Shown piece after piece: positions 1 through 12,901 of a stretch of 64,000 bases of DNA. Below the pieces are notes generated by a model that saw only the letters and a program-made list of their open reading frames with translations, had not been told where the DNA came from and did not search any database. Numbering within the stretch: the stretch's first letter is position 1; each line of letters opens with the position of its first letter. The translations under genes were made by a program, and so were the position numbers. The DNA lies in contig JALBUN010000045.1 of NCBI GenBank assembly GCA_025174535.1, positions 310,001 through 374,000 on the forward strand. Direction: 5' to 3'. Origin of the DNA: Cantharellus purpuraceus. Its lineage: Eukaryota > Basidiomycota > Agaricomycetes > Cantharellales > Hydnaceae.

Positions 1-3000
1 TCTTCTCGAGAAAACCTATCAGCAACCAGATCATACTCTGGCTCTCTGACTTTAGCTGTTGCCGAGACTTTTCGATAACTGATTTTGAGCTCGTCAGTAG
101 TGTCTTCAACTCGACAGCAATTTCTTCTCTTCGGACACGTCCACCCACACCCATGGATGTGCGTCGCCGCTTTTCACCAGCTTCGCTGTGACCACCGTCA
201 TCAGTTTCCATTTGTCTCGGACTGTCCCGATGCTCTGCAGCTTCCATCCAAATCGCTAGTTGCGTGACGGCATACGTGAGGGTGGTTTCAAGCACTTCGC
301 TGGCCGCTAAGACGGTCGTTTTTGCAGAAAACGCTGCGATGGGGAGTGAGGGCGGTAATCCGGACTCGACTGGTTTGCTCAGTGAATCGTTGGATAGGTG
401 GCGGAGAATATCCACGGCGCAGCCACCCAGTTCCAGCAGCGTACCTGTTGAGGCAGGTTCACCTGGCGATATTTTGGTGATCTATGAGACGTCATAAGTA
501 CATTGACGAACCAGCGAAGGAGATCACGTACAGGTGGCACTAAAGCCTCTTTGGATGGCCATTCCGACGGATCACATGTTAGCACCGTTTCTGCCTCGGT
601 AATAATGACTAGACTCGAAACCAAGTCACGCGTAACGAGCAGCAACTTCTGGACAAGTGCCGCTAACAGCGGTCGCTTTGAAGGCTCAACTAGCTGTGCG
701 GAAGAATCTGCTGACAGATTCCGTGCGTCCTTTTCAATTTGTGTCCGTTCCTCCATCGTAACAGCTTCGAGTAAGCTTGCTAAATGATTTGGATGTGTCA
801 ATGCGTAGTTGAGATCCTGAAGGACTTCCGAAGCTCGTTGTGCATATGTCTGTAGTGTGGGTGTCGTCCAATCATTACGGGTACCACTGCAACTGGCGAT
901 TGTATAAAAGAGCGCCACAACATGGCCCAACTCTTCTAGAAATGAAAGTGTCAAGGGGTCCCCAGCTCGCCATGTCAGTGAATGTGTGATTTGGGCGCCA
1001 TAGAGATGTATGAAGCCCAAAGCTTCCTCTTCGATGAAGTGACTGTTGACCATGGCTGCTGTTACGCTGGTGACAACAGCCAACATAGTGCACCAAGCTT
1101 TGTGACTTGGACTACGTTCACCTGGAAGTTCGGGCGTCAATGGCTCAACGACTCCTGCAGCTAATGCAGCGCGAACGTTAACGTTGGAATATGCCGCGAC
1201 CACACCGCCATTCGCGAGCCGTTCTGCAGACGAGGGTAGCCGCGCCAATGTGAGATGGAAGAATAGGATGTGGCGGGCATACAGAGGACTTCGTCTGTTA
1301 CGTAGAAGGGCAAGATCATTCAAGCCAGTCATGTCAGTACGGACCAAAAGCTCCAGACTGGCCCGGATGATATCTATCTCGTGACATCGTGCGAGCCATA
1401 TAGACGGGGCCAAGGGTAAATCTGGTCTTGTGCATTGCTCGAAACTTGGCACTAAAAGCTCCATATCTCTGTCCAACTCGATATCGGCTTTCCCTCTTGC
1501 AAGATCAAATGTATCTCGGAGGCCTTCAATCACGAATCGAAGCGCTTCCGCCAGTGCTGAACTGATTGTCAACCGTTGCTCAGCGTTGTATGGTTTTGGC
1601 GCCCGACCGTAGATTCGGGCCTTGTGTGCAAAGAAGTAGATGATCTGGACGATAACACGATGGAATCGAGTAGTTCGATCGCCACGGAGAGCAGCTGCTG
1701 GAGGGAAGGTTTCGCTGGTTATGAGGTCCTGGATATGGGCGGTCAACGCGACGAACAGGCCAATCTCTTTGGCTGCTGAAGGCCGACTTGGCGGATGGAA
1801 CCAGGAGACTTCCATTAGTCCCAATAACAACGCCAACCGCTCTGCATGAATAGCAACCATGGCAGGGCCTACTCTGGATTCGGCAGCAATGTCACCAGAG
1901 ACCGATTCTGCGGCCCCTAGAGCAGACTCGCGGATCGAGTCATCGGCTCGCAACAATGGAGATGCAATTTGCAGTAAACGCTTCCATGAACGGGTGAGAG
2001 CGACACCTGCATCTGCGAGTGAGAGGTTCAAGTTTACAGTGTAAACTTGTTGCCGAATATCTTCTGTGTCTACTTCGTCCGTGAGTTGGATACGTTCTCG
2101 AACAAGTTCTGTGGGAAAGACATAGTCATCGCCGAATTCACGATCATCCATCTCTTCCGAACTTTGCAAAGTCGCGAGGGCCGGATATGCATGTTGAATG
2201 TTGGCAGCGAGCTTCTTGTGACATTCTGGATCGTAATAGTTTGCAATAGCCTCAGAGATGTGGTCAATGAGTTCCTCCGTGGACGCAAAGTAACCTTCGA
2301 TAGATTTGTAGCTAGGCGGCTTTGAGGCCTTGACGTCTGAAGCACATTTTGCTGCAAGAGGGAGCTCGATATCCAGAGCAAGAACCTGGATGGCATGCGC
2401 TTTGGCTCGTATCCGATAAGCATAGTCAGATACTGCCATGTGCCGATCTGAATGTAGTTGACCATCGACCTCAATCACAGCTGTCGTGGTCCACTCGGGA
2501 CCTGGGCCAACCTCGATGCCACCTATTCCAGCAATTGACTGCCAGAAGCGGGCATCCGTTCGCGTGGGCTCGAGAGCCGATTTATGCTCAAGGGCATGTC
2601 GCCATACCACTTCGAGGAACCCAAGCACAGATGCTAGTAGATGAGGATTTGACTCCCATAGCCCTTCCCAATGGCTTAGCGCTTCACAGGCCGCCTTCAC
2701 GGCGCTAGGATCATCGAATTCCTCTTCATTTTGTGATCCCTTATTATCAGGAATGTGGAATTTACCCCGAACGAACAGACTACCTAGGGCAGGTTGAACA
2801 TCTACCGTTAGAGTTATGAAATGCCAGATCGCATTCCGAAGGCTTGGATCATCCCAGGGGTGTCTCAGTATGCGTACGAGGGCAGCGGCAGTAGCCTCGG
2901 AGTCGGCCAGGTGGGCAACCACACTCGGAGGAGAGACATGGGAAAGCGACAATGATCGACAGAGCGTTGAGAGAAGTTTGACAGACTCAAGGGGAAGCGC

Positions 3001-6000
3001 AGAGCCGGACAGGCGATACTGAATGTAGCTCGCGACGACATCGATAGGGTCCAGCTTTGATCGACGAGTGTCAAGCGACGCAGCTCCACCAACCACTCCG
3101 ACGCACAAAGCCTGTTCCAAGAGGGAGAGCTTCACTGCGAACGTGGACGTCCGCTTCCGGTCAAGTATCAGACGAGCTAATCGAGAATGTGCCTCGAGAA
3201 GCTGGACAAGTCGGACGGAGTCCGAATGCCGCCGGGATCGTGCCAGTGTATCCAATAGCTCGTCTCCCGTGCTAATAGCGTAAACAAGAGGATTGACGGT
3301 CGCTGTAGTTGCTCGGAACAAAAACACGTCGATGACATAACCTACAACTCCAGCGAATGCTTCGTTGCTGCCAGACGTAGGTGGACAATTGCGCAAAATG
3401 TCGCCAAATAGAGAGCTGATCTTCTGTCCAATGTCGAATCTATCGCTGACTCTGCTGTATCTCCATGCCGAATGTTCGATCCAGAGTTCCCTGTGTAGAA
3501 ACTTTACAGCCCGGAGGAGGACGATCTCCTTCAGAGGTTGCATTACAGGGTCTGAAGTCAACATGGACGAGATTGCTTGATCGAATAGGGCGCGGACGAG
3601 GCTTATCAAACTTAATGTCATATCATACGTCCCAGTAATCCTTTCCGCTGCAAGTAGTGCAGGAGTGAAGCCCTCCTGAGTCTCTGAGCCAAATATGAGG
3701 GAAGTGGACCGTAGGAATGGCCATACGCGATACGCATATACAGGTAGTGATAAAAGCGCTGTAAGGACGCCGACTGCAGAGGTGATAAGGCGGGATGGCG
3801 GACGGGCCTTAGTGTATGTCGCACGGGAAAGCACGCTCTCCAAGATGCGGGTTGTTACCTCAACAAGATCTGGCGCCTGTATCGTCCCAGAACTCTCTGG
3901 TTCAAGGCCACTCATGAGCTGAGTCATAAGCTCGGAATTTCCGTGAATGACCGTCCGCACAAGATCCAAAGCATCCGTAACAATCTCCTCATCCTCTGTC
4001 ATTTCCATTCCAGTGTCTTCGAGGGTCAATGCTATTTCGGTCCCACGTTGGTGGGTGGAGGATGTCCGCCATCGCGCCGAACCTTGCGGCACCTCGCTTC
4101 GCTTGAGATAGTCGCGCAGTACCTGAAGGACCACATTCCACCCTGAATGCTCGTGTTCCCATTCCACGACAACGGGGTCATTAGGTTCCGTGACGGTACT
4201 CAAAAGCCGACTGGATGAATGGCGGGGTAAAAGAGAGCCGCCGGGTAGGCGTATAGGACGAACATTTCGATACATAACGCCTCCAGTGTACAACTCGGCA
4301 TCAATCAAGGCTTCGTACAGGGCGCCAGCGCCTGTCCTCGCGCTCACAGGGATGACCTGCGTAAATGTGGGCAAACGCAAAAAATAGTGATATACGTAGG
4401 CGCCACATAGTTTTCTGTCCTCTTCGTTCGCTGCAAGGGTGCCAGAATGGATGGTACCTGTGCCTGCGGTAGCTCGTAGGAGACGCACGAGCGGTCTGAA
4501 TTGGACAGGAAATCGCGACCGTGCAACATCGAAGATGACGCGCCGGGCGGCGAATACTTTCCAATCGTAGTCCCAATAATTACGACATACGCGAGCTGCG
4601 ACACTGTCTTCTCCGGTCCCGAAAAGTACGATCCATACTTCGACTAGACCCTCAAAGTCAGAGACGAACTCGACTTGCACGAGCTGTGTCAGGCCCATTA
4701 TCAGGGCTGCCGAACAAATGAGGCTCTAGGAATCTTTCACAAAGCAAAACACATACACTTGTAAATGAACCGAAAATCAACAGAGTTAGGGTATGTTATA
4801 GGAGATCCAGTTGCGAGCGCGGCAGCAGTAACAAATAAGGGGGACGTCGTCAGCGTGGTTCGCATATTTTGGAAGAGCCCAAAGTCAGGCCGGAGAATGT
4901 AAGCAGATATTTGACGGAAGCGATCGTATGCCACGGAGTTTATTGGCTCAAATGTTGGACGCTCGTTAACATCGAGATCAGAGAGATGAGCCAGCACGCA
5001 CGCCCATGCAAGGAGGATGCATCCATGTCTAGGGGTGACGTTTGAGAAAATTAAATCCTGGGTCCGTGTGAGATATTCAGGAAAAGAAACAAGGAGAGAA
5101 GAATCTGCGGTTGATTCCATTGGGTTGAGGGAGAGGAGTTGGTCGATTTGAAGAAGTTCGACCAGAACCAGCGTCCATAATCCCTCCATGTCCTTAAGCA
5201 ACTGCACACCCTGTTCGTCTAACAAAAGATTTGCGTTTTCCTGGATCCCCCCTAGGTTCGTCTCGTACCCTATCTTGAAGATCTCCTCGGTCAGGGAACC
5301 GTCATGGAGAGAGCACTCTGTCACTGTCCAAAAGAGAACCTCAAGCATGACAAGCTGTTCCTTCACACTCTGCTTAGCATACCGCGACGCCGAACGAGGA
5401 TCCTGCATGATCGACTCCGGAAGGGCCTGCTTGGTTCGTCGGAGATACTGCTTTGCAAATTTCGAGGCAAAATCGCGTGGTTTGGGAATAATCTTCGTGC
5501 AGACCTCCTTGGCAAGGTCGTGAATGGGAGCTTCGGGGTCGTTATTAGCACGCAGGAGAGGGATGATGCATCGAAGAATTGAAAGCCTTTCTTCAAAGTA
5601 GAACGGGATGAAGTGGTCGAGGATTTCCTCGTCCGTAGGGGTATCCACATGACTGGGAAGGCCACGGTTGCGCAAGAAGACCTTCCAGAGAATGAAAGCA
5701 TCTACCTCATCCAGACCTAGCATTCGACTAATGGACCATATCACCTCCCGACTTTCGCTCGGGACCTGGGTTTTAGCGCCACCCTCGACGACAATAGTTC
5801 CACTCTCTACCTTACTCCGGGACGCGCTAGATGGGGTACCAAATGGGTCCACACAATTACTGAGCCTGGGACTGCGCTGATGGACATATTTCGCGACGTC
5901 TTCACGACTATGACCCTCTAGGTCACCAGCCAAAATCTGGTGCAGGGCTTGATACGTGCTGTAAAATTGTTAAAGAAAACTAAGTATGACAAGGAATAGG

Positions 6001-6059
6001 TCTCACATATCCCATATATGGCTTGATGTATCCTCATCGTCTCCTGCCATAGCTCTCAT
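1..6059 (-). CDS. NUP188: Nucleoporin Nup188 (3' end runs off the window)
   Basis: Large scaffold nucleoporin of the inner ring of the nuclear pore complex. I read four exons: 6059-6007, 5958-4757, 4706-532 and 481-1. The introns are 48, 50 and 50 nt, with GTGAGA, GTATGT and GTACGT donors. The first three exons total 1810 codons and all junctions stay in frame; about 160 more codons follow before the window edge. The N-terminal third contains LGLDEVDAFILWKVFLRNRG and FEERLSILRCIIPLLRAN, which fit the alpha-helical Nup188 N-terminus. The total of about 1970 aa is slightly longer than yeast or human Nup188. The visible C-terminal end is a charged coiled-coil-like helix (SKSVIEKSRQQLKSESQ). The start is the ATG at 6059 (MRAMAGDD) or the one at 6050. 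Family assignment is from recognition of sequence pattern, not a search; Nup192/205 is the main alternative. Confidence 0.8.
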
Positions 6060-6329
6060 AGTCGCGTCGCGTTCCGCTGAACGCGCTCAGTGGCGGATTA
6101 TGGGTGTTTGTGGGGCTTCCGAGTGACTCCACTGCAAGTTGTTGAGCTCTTCATTATAACTGCTATATATGAGCAAGGGGCAAAGCAGGAACCTGAAGAG
6201 GGAAGCAATTCCCTTATTTTCCTATTCAAAGTTTACCATCGCTTCAGCCAATGTAGGTTCACTCACTGGCTAAATTCTCGTGCTCTTCTTTGCCTTGATG
6301 CGCCCAGGGTTGTTTTCATCGTCCCACGT
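6060..6329. other. Nup188 upstream region
   Basis: Intergenic stretch between the Nup188 start and the LINE-like remnant. It probably holds the Nup188 promoter. I see no clear TATA box, repeat or conserved ORF. Confidence 0.5.
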
Positions 6330-7018
6330 TTAAGGCTCACAAATTATGCCTTGGTTGATCACTATATTTGCATTCTCTTTTGATTCAAAGCTAATCATTA
6401 GTGGGCCTCTACCTGTTTTCTGTCTTGCTTCTTCACTATTTGGCCATGCTACATTTGCAATGTCAAAATCAAACACTGTTGAGTCCTGGTTCTCCTTTTT
6501 GATAGCTTCAATGACCTGGCTGTGACTTTCCATGCCTACCCATAATGATGTGGGGGCATTGTGTACTATGATGGCAAATGTATGGTGGGTGTGGTAGTAT
6601 TGGGTTTGAGCTTCTTGCACCACTTGTCCACATGTGCCCTGGTCCTTAGTGCATCCACCTTGGTCTTGAATGTGATTGTGAGTTTGTTGTTGGATGATCT
6701 GGTGATGCCATGGATTGGGTCTAGCATGTGGATACCTCTGTTTTCTGACATCAGAAAGAAATCAGAGAGGGTTTTGTTGCAATGTTGGGTGAGCTCCATT
6801 TGTGGCATGGTGATAGGGGAGATCTATTGTCAGCATGTTTTAGCAAGACAAAGATTTGTTTCTCTTGGAGATCTGAGGAGGGAGTTGGGTGACTAGGTCT
6901 ACCATTGTGTGTGATGGAAGCATAGGTCAGTTTTGCAGGGTTGCATGGTTGGTTAGCCACCACAACTTGTTTGATATCCTCAACTGCTGTATTGAGCATA
7001 TCCTGTGTGATTAGGTTG
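6330..7018 (-). pseudogene. LINE-like ORF1 (gag-like) remnant, C-terminal part
   Basis: Frameshifted minus-strand reading frames at 7018-6751, 6808-6566 and 6623-6330 form one decayed protein. It ends in GRGPLMISFESKENANIVIN, a pattern I associate with the RNA-binding ORF1/gag-like protein of fungal Tad-like LINEs. The N-terminal part lies at 15288-14980, beyond the gypsy element, and the frame joins exactly when that element and one copy of its GGTTG duplication are removed. No reverse transcriptase follows, so the element is 3'-incomplete. The family call is by resemblance only; a non-LTR origin is likely but unproven. Confidence 0.5.
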
Positions 7019-8817
7019 TGTGAGGGCGATGCTGATGACAAGGCCACAACAACAAGATACTCAATAAGTGAGAGCCGATAAGAAATAATGCCAGCTGGTA
7101 CAGCGGATATTGTTTTGGAACCCGCAAAATTATGGTGTTAGGGCAAACTCTAAATCACCACAATTCCATGAATGAACAGCTGAGAAGAATATCAAACCCT
7201 GCTGCAGCACAACTCCAGAAATGATTTAACGTTTGTACTTTGGTTACAATCCTTTGTATTGGTCAATGCAGACTATACGCAGAAAGGTAATACGTTTCTT
7301 AGCAGCAAGAAATGAATAAGACTTCCAGAGTCTAGAGTTCACGGACGCTTAGGGGTCCAGATATTCCAAAAAGATGGGAATGCACTTAGAGGCTAAAGGA
7401 AGTAGGTGGATGAATCCAACCGTCCAACCAGTGGCACTCAGAAGCGGGTAACAGCGATGTGTGAAGTAGTCTAGCAACTGCTTCACACGAGTTCAAGCTT
7501 CTAATGCTCTGCAAAGGCAGTACACACTAGTAACTTAAACAAGAGCACTAATGGCAGGACTATCGACAGACAATCTCACCCTGTAGATTTGTAGTCATGC
7601 GAGGTAGATACTACACTCACGCCCAAAGCAGGAATATCACTACTTCGAGTGCAATCAAGTACAGTTACACAACTGTAAAAGATCCTTGAACTGGTAATCA
7701 ACAGTTACTGAGATAGAGGATGACACTGTATGTCACTCTAGTCACACTGGTGTGCAGAAGATGGGTAGAATGTGATGATATGTTATTCTTTCAGAGGCAG
7801 AATGGCCTCCTTATATATTGTATTTACAGGGGCTGATTAATGCTTCTGGAATATTCTACCTATTAATAGATGGAAACTACTGGAAGGTTGTGGAAGGTGG
7901 AAGAAAGGGGTAGAATATTCCAAGCCAATCACAGGATCTGATCACAGCACTAACACTGATCAGGAGCTGAATAATGGTTCTGGAAAGTTCTATCTAATAA
8001 TAGAGGGAAACAGCTAGAATGTTATGGAAAGGGGTAGAATATTCCAAGGCAATCACCTGATTTGATCACCCATCAGCTGATTTGATCCCTGAACTAGGCA
8101 CTGATCAGGCAAAAAGAAGGGTGTCCACCCTGTTTTCTGCACTGGTTTGGACAGCCATGGATAGCCACATGTCATGTGATGATCTGGATGGAAAATAGTG
8201 CCCTGAGAGGCTGTGGTTGTTAAGTTAGAGAGTATTTATTGATCAGAGACATCTGAGCTTGAATTCAGGCCAAATGCCTGGTCCAAAAGGGGAGAGCTGG
8301 CTGTGCAAAGGTTTGTGGGCGCCTATGGGTCCACAACTGTAGCACAGCAGAAATAAATGATTCTGAGCCGAGTTCTGCATGGAATATTCCCGAAAAAATA
8401 TGGAAAAATAGAGAATATTTGAATAAGTCCATTCCAGGTACAAGCATCAAATATATGCTGATATTTAGGAATGGAAAAGCAAAGAATAGCACATTGGTGC
8501 TGCATAAATGGAATTTGATAGGGAAAAGGTGGTTCCCATACAGATATCCTCAGTCTATACAGCTGTTTCTGATAAATACATGGGACTTACCTGGTACAGT
8601 GGATATCCTCAGAGATCAAGCTGAGGGGATCACACTGCACCAAGGCGAGTCTTTATACTAAATGATGGAGATGGATAGGAGAACCAAGATAGGGGAGGAA
8701 GGATAGGGGAAGTGATAGGGGCAATGAAATAGGGGAGATGCACCCTGACAGGCTGCGCTGATAGGGGTGTCAAGAGAAAATACTAAAAATAGAATATGAC
8801 TTATTTGAACCCTGACA
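7019..8817 (-). repeat. 3' LTR of gypsy 1, split by LTR1a
   Basis: Matches the 14613-14974 LTR over its whole length once LTR1a and its duplicated GATAT are removed (362 bp net). A purine-rich tract (AAGAGGGAGG, minus strand, just right of 8817) precedes it, as expected for a polypurine tract. Confidence 0.92.
7111..8542 (-). mobile_element. Solo LTR of family LTR1 (copy a, long form)
   Basis: A 1432-bp TG...CA unit with perfect 5-bp target duplication GATAT (7106-7110 and 8543-8547). The undisturbed site is visible in the other gypsy 1 LTR (14690-14720). The sense strand is inferred to be minus because the TATA-like AATATATAAGGAGG element reads that way. No internal coding region is present, so this is a solo LTR or LTR-only element. 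Five more copies occur in the window. Confidence 0.9.
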
Positions 8818-8870
8818 TCACCTCCCTCTTAATGCATGTCGTCTCAATATGCACTATCGTCCCATCCATC

Positions 8871-9329
8871 TCAAGAGAGACACATCCTGAAGCACTCTGC
8901 AAGGTCCCTTCTCACTCTCTGCCAAAGTAGAGCCCATGACGAGTGTTGATGGTGACTCTTCTCTGCCTTGGGGTAAAGTGGGATGGTGAACTCTCCAGGG
9001 GATATGGGATCGTTCGTGCTGAAAACTGCTCCAAGTATCATCTCCCCTCCCTCATAGGTGACTTTACCAGCGAGCCCTTGGAAGGCGTATGGTATGTCAT
9101 AGTTGCCAATGAATAGAGGGTCCCCGATGTAGTATGTCTGGCGTCTTGATGGATTACGATGCCAGAAGGGGAAATGAACTTGTGGAGGTGGAGATGGGAG
9201 GTTATAATCCTCTACAGCACATGCAGTATCCCTTGAGTCAACTGACCAAGTGATTGATGGGTAGGAACAGAGTGAGCATAGAGGGGTGGATTCAGACTGG
9301 TAAGGCATGGTGGGTTGGGTAGTGAACAA
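8871..9329 (-). CDS. Third ORF of gypsy 1: 152-aa accessory protein
   Basis: Open frame of 152 codons between the chromodomain-encoding end of pol and the 3' LTR, about 54 bp from the LTR. It is uninterrupted although gag and pol carry stops. Residues of roughly 55-90 show PPPQV, an R-rich link and YIGDPLF followed by IPYAF. The C-terminus is an amphipathic stretch, LLWQRVRRDLAECFRMCLS. These blocks occur in the same order in the 144-aa ORF of the F4 elements (IGDPIFF, EPYTF, IWRQITKTIRSICCGC), so the protein appears conserved across two element families. No signal peptide or membrane segment is evident, so it is not an obvious envelope protein. Function unknown. Confidence 0.7.
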   Translation of the reverse strand: MFTTQPTMPYQSESTPLCSLCSYPSITWSVDSRDTACAVEDYNLPSPPPQVHFPFWHRNPSRRQTYYIGDPLFIGNYDIPYAFQGLAGKVTYEGGEMILGAVFSTNDPISPGEFTIPLYPKAEKSHHQHSSWALLWQRVRRDLAECFRMCLS

Positions 9330-9414
9330 TGATGGTTTTACTGAGGAAGGGGAAGTGGATTCACTGGCTTATATACAGTTAGTGGAATTTCAGCATGGAT
9401 GAATTTGGTGAGCG

Positions 9415-10107
9415 CTAAGCTTCACTGTGCCTATTCTGCGGCTCTGAAATGTGTCCAATACCATGTGTTGGGTTCCTGCTAGCTGTCCAATCAAAGAGGA
9501 CCTGTTTGGGAGGTTCTGTGAAGTTCTCAAAGCGTCTGAAGGGAAGAGCCGCATAGGTGGCTGCCGAAATACACCTTGGGGCTTCAGGATTTTCCCGATG
9601 GAAGTCTGCAATGCGCCTTCTAGCCCCACTGGCATCCTTAGCTGGGATCCAGAGGTCATCAGCAGCTCCATAGCCCTTCCAACGCACCAGGTATTCCAGT
9701 CTTCCTCGGAAAACTCTGCTGTCAAGGATCTTCTCAACTTTGTATTCCTGTACTCCATCTCGAATGACTGGAGGTGGTGGAGGAGATGACTGGCATTCAG
9801 GGATGGGATCCTTTTCATAAGGATGGAGTAAGACAACAGAGAACACTGGATGAGTACGGCCAAAGATTGGGGGAAGTTGTAGGCCATAGGCATTTCGTGA
9901 GACCACCTTATTAATCACATATGGTCCTAACCATTTGTGATCAAGTTTCTTGGTTGGACGGGTGGTGGTGATATTTTGTGCATTGAGCCAGACCTTGTCA
10001 CCAAGTTTGTATACTGGGGCTGCTTGCCAATGGGCATCATAGAATCGTGCCATATCATCTGCTGCCTTTTCCAGGGCGGAGCGAGCCTCAGTGGTGGCCA
10101 TCTCCAT
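9415..10107 (-). pseudogene. gypsy 1 integrase C-terminal domain and chromodomain
   Basis: Reading frame starting EMATTEARSALEKAADDMAR continues through the GPY/F-like region (KLDHKWLGPYVI) to a chromodomain (YKVEKILDSRVFRGRLEYLV, then RWKGYG). Chromodomains in such elements bind modified histones and direct integration to heterochromatin. The zinc-binding and DDE catalytic parts of integrase are missing: RT/RNase H sequence joins directly to this segment near 10110-10135. Confidence 0.85.
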
Positions 10108-10129
10108 ACGCTCAGTGAATTCTCATCGT

Positions 10130-11979
10130 CACAGAGTTGAGATAGGACAGCACCTGTTGCATATGCTGAAGCATCTGTCTCTAGTCGAAAATGCTTGGTT
10201 TGATCTGGGAGGACAAGGATTGGAGTTGACGTGACAAGCTGCTTGAGTTTATCAAAGGCTTCTTGTTCTGGGCCATCAGGTATCCAGGACCACTGTGTAT
10301 CTGCCTTTGTTAACTGATTCAGAGGCTTTGCGATATGTGAGAAGTCCTCAATGAAGCGACAATAGAAATTGATGAAACCCAGGAAGGATTTGACTTCTGT
10401 CACATTGCGCGGTGTGGGCCAGTCTCTGACTCCAGCCACCTTAACTGGGTCCATAGCTACCTGTCCCTGTGAGAGAATCAATCCAAGATAATCTACCTTC
10501 TGTTGCGAGAAAAGGCATTTCTCTGGTTTGAGGTACAGGTGGTTGGCCCGAAGAATTTCAAGGACAGATTGCACGATCGTGTGGTGTTGTTCTAGGGATT
10601 CAGTGAAAATGAGGATGTCGTCCATGAACACTACCATAGTGCCATCATCAATGAGCTCCTTGGAAATGCCATTCATCATCGTCTGAAAGGTTGCTGGGCT
10701 GTTTGTGAGACCAAAGAACATGACCAGGGGTTCAAATAGACCACGATTGGTTCGAAAGGCTGCCTTCCACTCATCGCCCTCTTTAATACACACATTGTTA
10801 TATCCCCATCAGATGTCAAGCTTGGTAAAGTACTTGGCATTGGCTGTGGCAATTTTATTCATGATGTCTGGTACCAGGGGTAGTGGGTAGGTGTTCTTGA
10901 TTGTGATATCATTCAGCTTGTGGTAGTCTTGCACAAAACGAAGATTACCATCCTTCTTCTTCACAAAAAAGACAGGGGATGCCATGGGTGACTTGGAAGG
11001 ACGTATACGATGATTCCGTAGGTCCTCCTCAAGGAATGCGTCCAACTCCTTCTGCTCATTTGGGGACATTGGATAGACCTTTGTGCTGAAGGGTTGCGCT
11101 CCTGGAGTGAGTTCAATAGCGTGGTCCCACAGTTTTCGAGGTGGAAGTTGGTCAAAGGACTCCTTTGCAAAAACATCCTTAAATCCCCAGTACGCCTTTG
11201 GGACAATCTCCTCAAAGGTTTTGACTGGAGTAGATTCTGCAGCCTTCTGTGCGAGCTGTTGAGAAACTGTTGAACCAGCATAGATATTCTCCAAGTCTTC
11301 TTCTACAAAGATAACAAATGTTCGGTCTCCCTCGTATTGGGGTTGCCTGTGTGAGTTCTTGCCATTTGAAGGAGTTGTACCAAGCGAATGCTCTTTGTGT
11401 TCTGGTACTTCTCCACATGAATCAGGGCAGCGAGTCATCTGTATGCCAGTCTACCTCTGGGTTGTGCTTCACAAGCCAGGTGTGCCCAACAATTATGCCA
11501 AAGGTTCCCAGGCTTGTGACTGAAAATGTGGCACATTTGGTATGGGTCTCATATGTGCAGATGAGATCGACTTCTTCCTTGATTGAACCTGCTTCATTTG
11601 GGGTCCCATCAATGTTATAAACAGGTATGGCACGTGGTAGAGGGCGTGTTCGAAGTTTCTCTGCTTTGACATATTCTGCATCAATGAACATTCCTGTAGC
11701 ACCACTATCGAGGAGTGCATCCACGGCTAGAGGGTATCCAGTGTCTACCGAGTGGATTTTCATGGGAATTCTTGTACATCGACGGATGTCTGCAGATCGA
11801 AGGTAGAGACGAGGAGGGTCATCATGTTTAGCTGGAAGTTGAGAAGGGTTTTCAGGCATGGCTGTTTTGGTTTCAGTCTGATGGACAAGGGAGTGTGCGT
11901 GTAACATATCGCTTGTGAGCCCTACAGTACATGATTCAAGAACTGAAAACCGGTTTGTCAGGCAGGGCATGCTCTTCAC
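10130..11979 (-). pseudogene. gypsy 1 protease and reverse transcriptase
   Basis: The minus-strand frame at 11979-11422 holds the aspartic protease (LLDSGATGMFID and IIVGHTWL). Frames 11438-10809 and 10793-9927 hold the RT: VKKKDGNLRFVQDYHKLND, KNTYPLPL, then VVFMDDILIF with the catalytic aspartates, and the start of RNase H (ETDASAYATGAVLSQ). A TGA near 10808 replaces the expected Arg of KLDIRWGYNN, consistent with CGA to TGA. RNase H stops abruptly near 10130, where the internal deletion begins. A frameshift separates protease from RT. Confidence 0.88.
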
Positions 11980-12901
11980 TGCTGACTGGCCTGAAAATCC
12001 TGCTTCTCCTCTTGCTTTGGAATTACTGCCTTCTGCGCTTCTTCCTTGGCCTTCAGTGCAGCTGCTACTGACTCTGATATCATGCCTGCAATTGCTGTTT
12101 GTGTGAGATCAGCTCGGATATGTTCCTTGCGTGGTTCAGGGCATGCTGGGGATATATGGCCATGCTTTCCACAGTTATAGCACGTCTGAGTCTCAATGCG
12201 ATGGCGGTTGGAGTCAATATCCATAGGTGCAGCACCATTAGAGGTTGCCAAGGTAGTTGGTACAGAGATGACTGGAGTGCTGTGAGGGCAGGATGGGGTA
12301 GAGCGGGCAGGAGTGAGGGAAGTCTGAGCACGTCTCACTTCTAGAAGATGATGGTGGTTGCGGTCAATTTGACAGGCCGCTTCCTTCCATGCCTTGAGAT
12401 CAGACGGGAGGGATGGCTGTGCATGGATCTTGTCAAGAATCATTGCAGGGAGCCCTCGGGCATAGGCATCTTCCAGTGCTGCATCATTAAACCCAGTCCT
12501 TCCTGCTAGTATCTCAAACTGTGCCGTGTATTCATCCGCTGACATGCCAGGTGTCATCCTAAGATCGTGTAACTTTGTTCGTGCTGTTTGAGAGCGGTCA
12601 GGGTCCCCAAAAGCATTCTCCACCTGCTTAATGAATTCCTCCAAGGTGGAGAGTGGTGAGGTCCTGTCAATGACTGCCTGTGTCTCATTGTGCGCTGACG
12701 AGCCAGGACGCATCGAGGACGCATATCGAACCACTCTGACAGTCCAACTCCGCCAGCGTCTTTTCGTATCAACTTTTAAATAGCACCGCAACTCCCTCTC
12801 CACCTCAGTCTCTAATTCTAGCCATCGATCGTCACTCGTGTTTCATCGCCATCGATCATTATCAGCCTTCTATTCACACCGATCCTTTCATCATCATTCA
12901 C

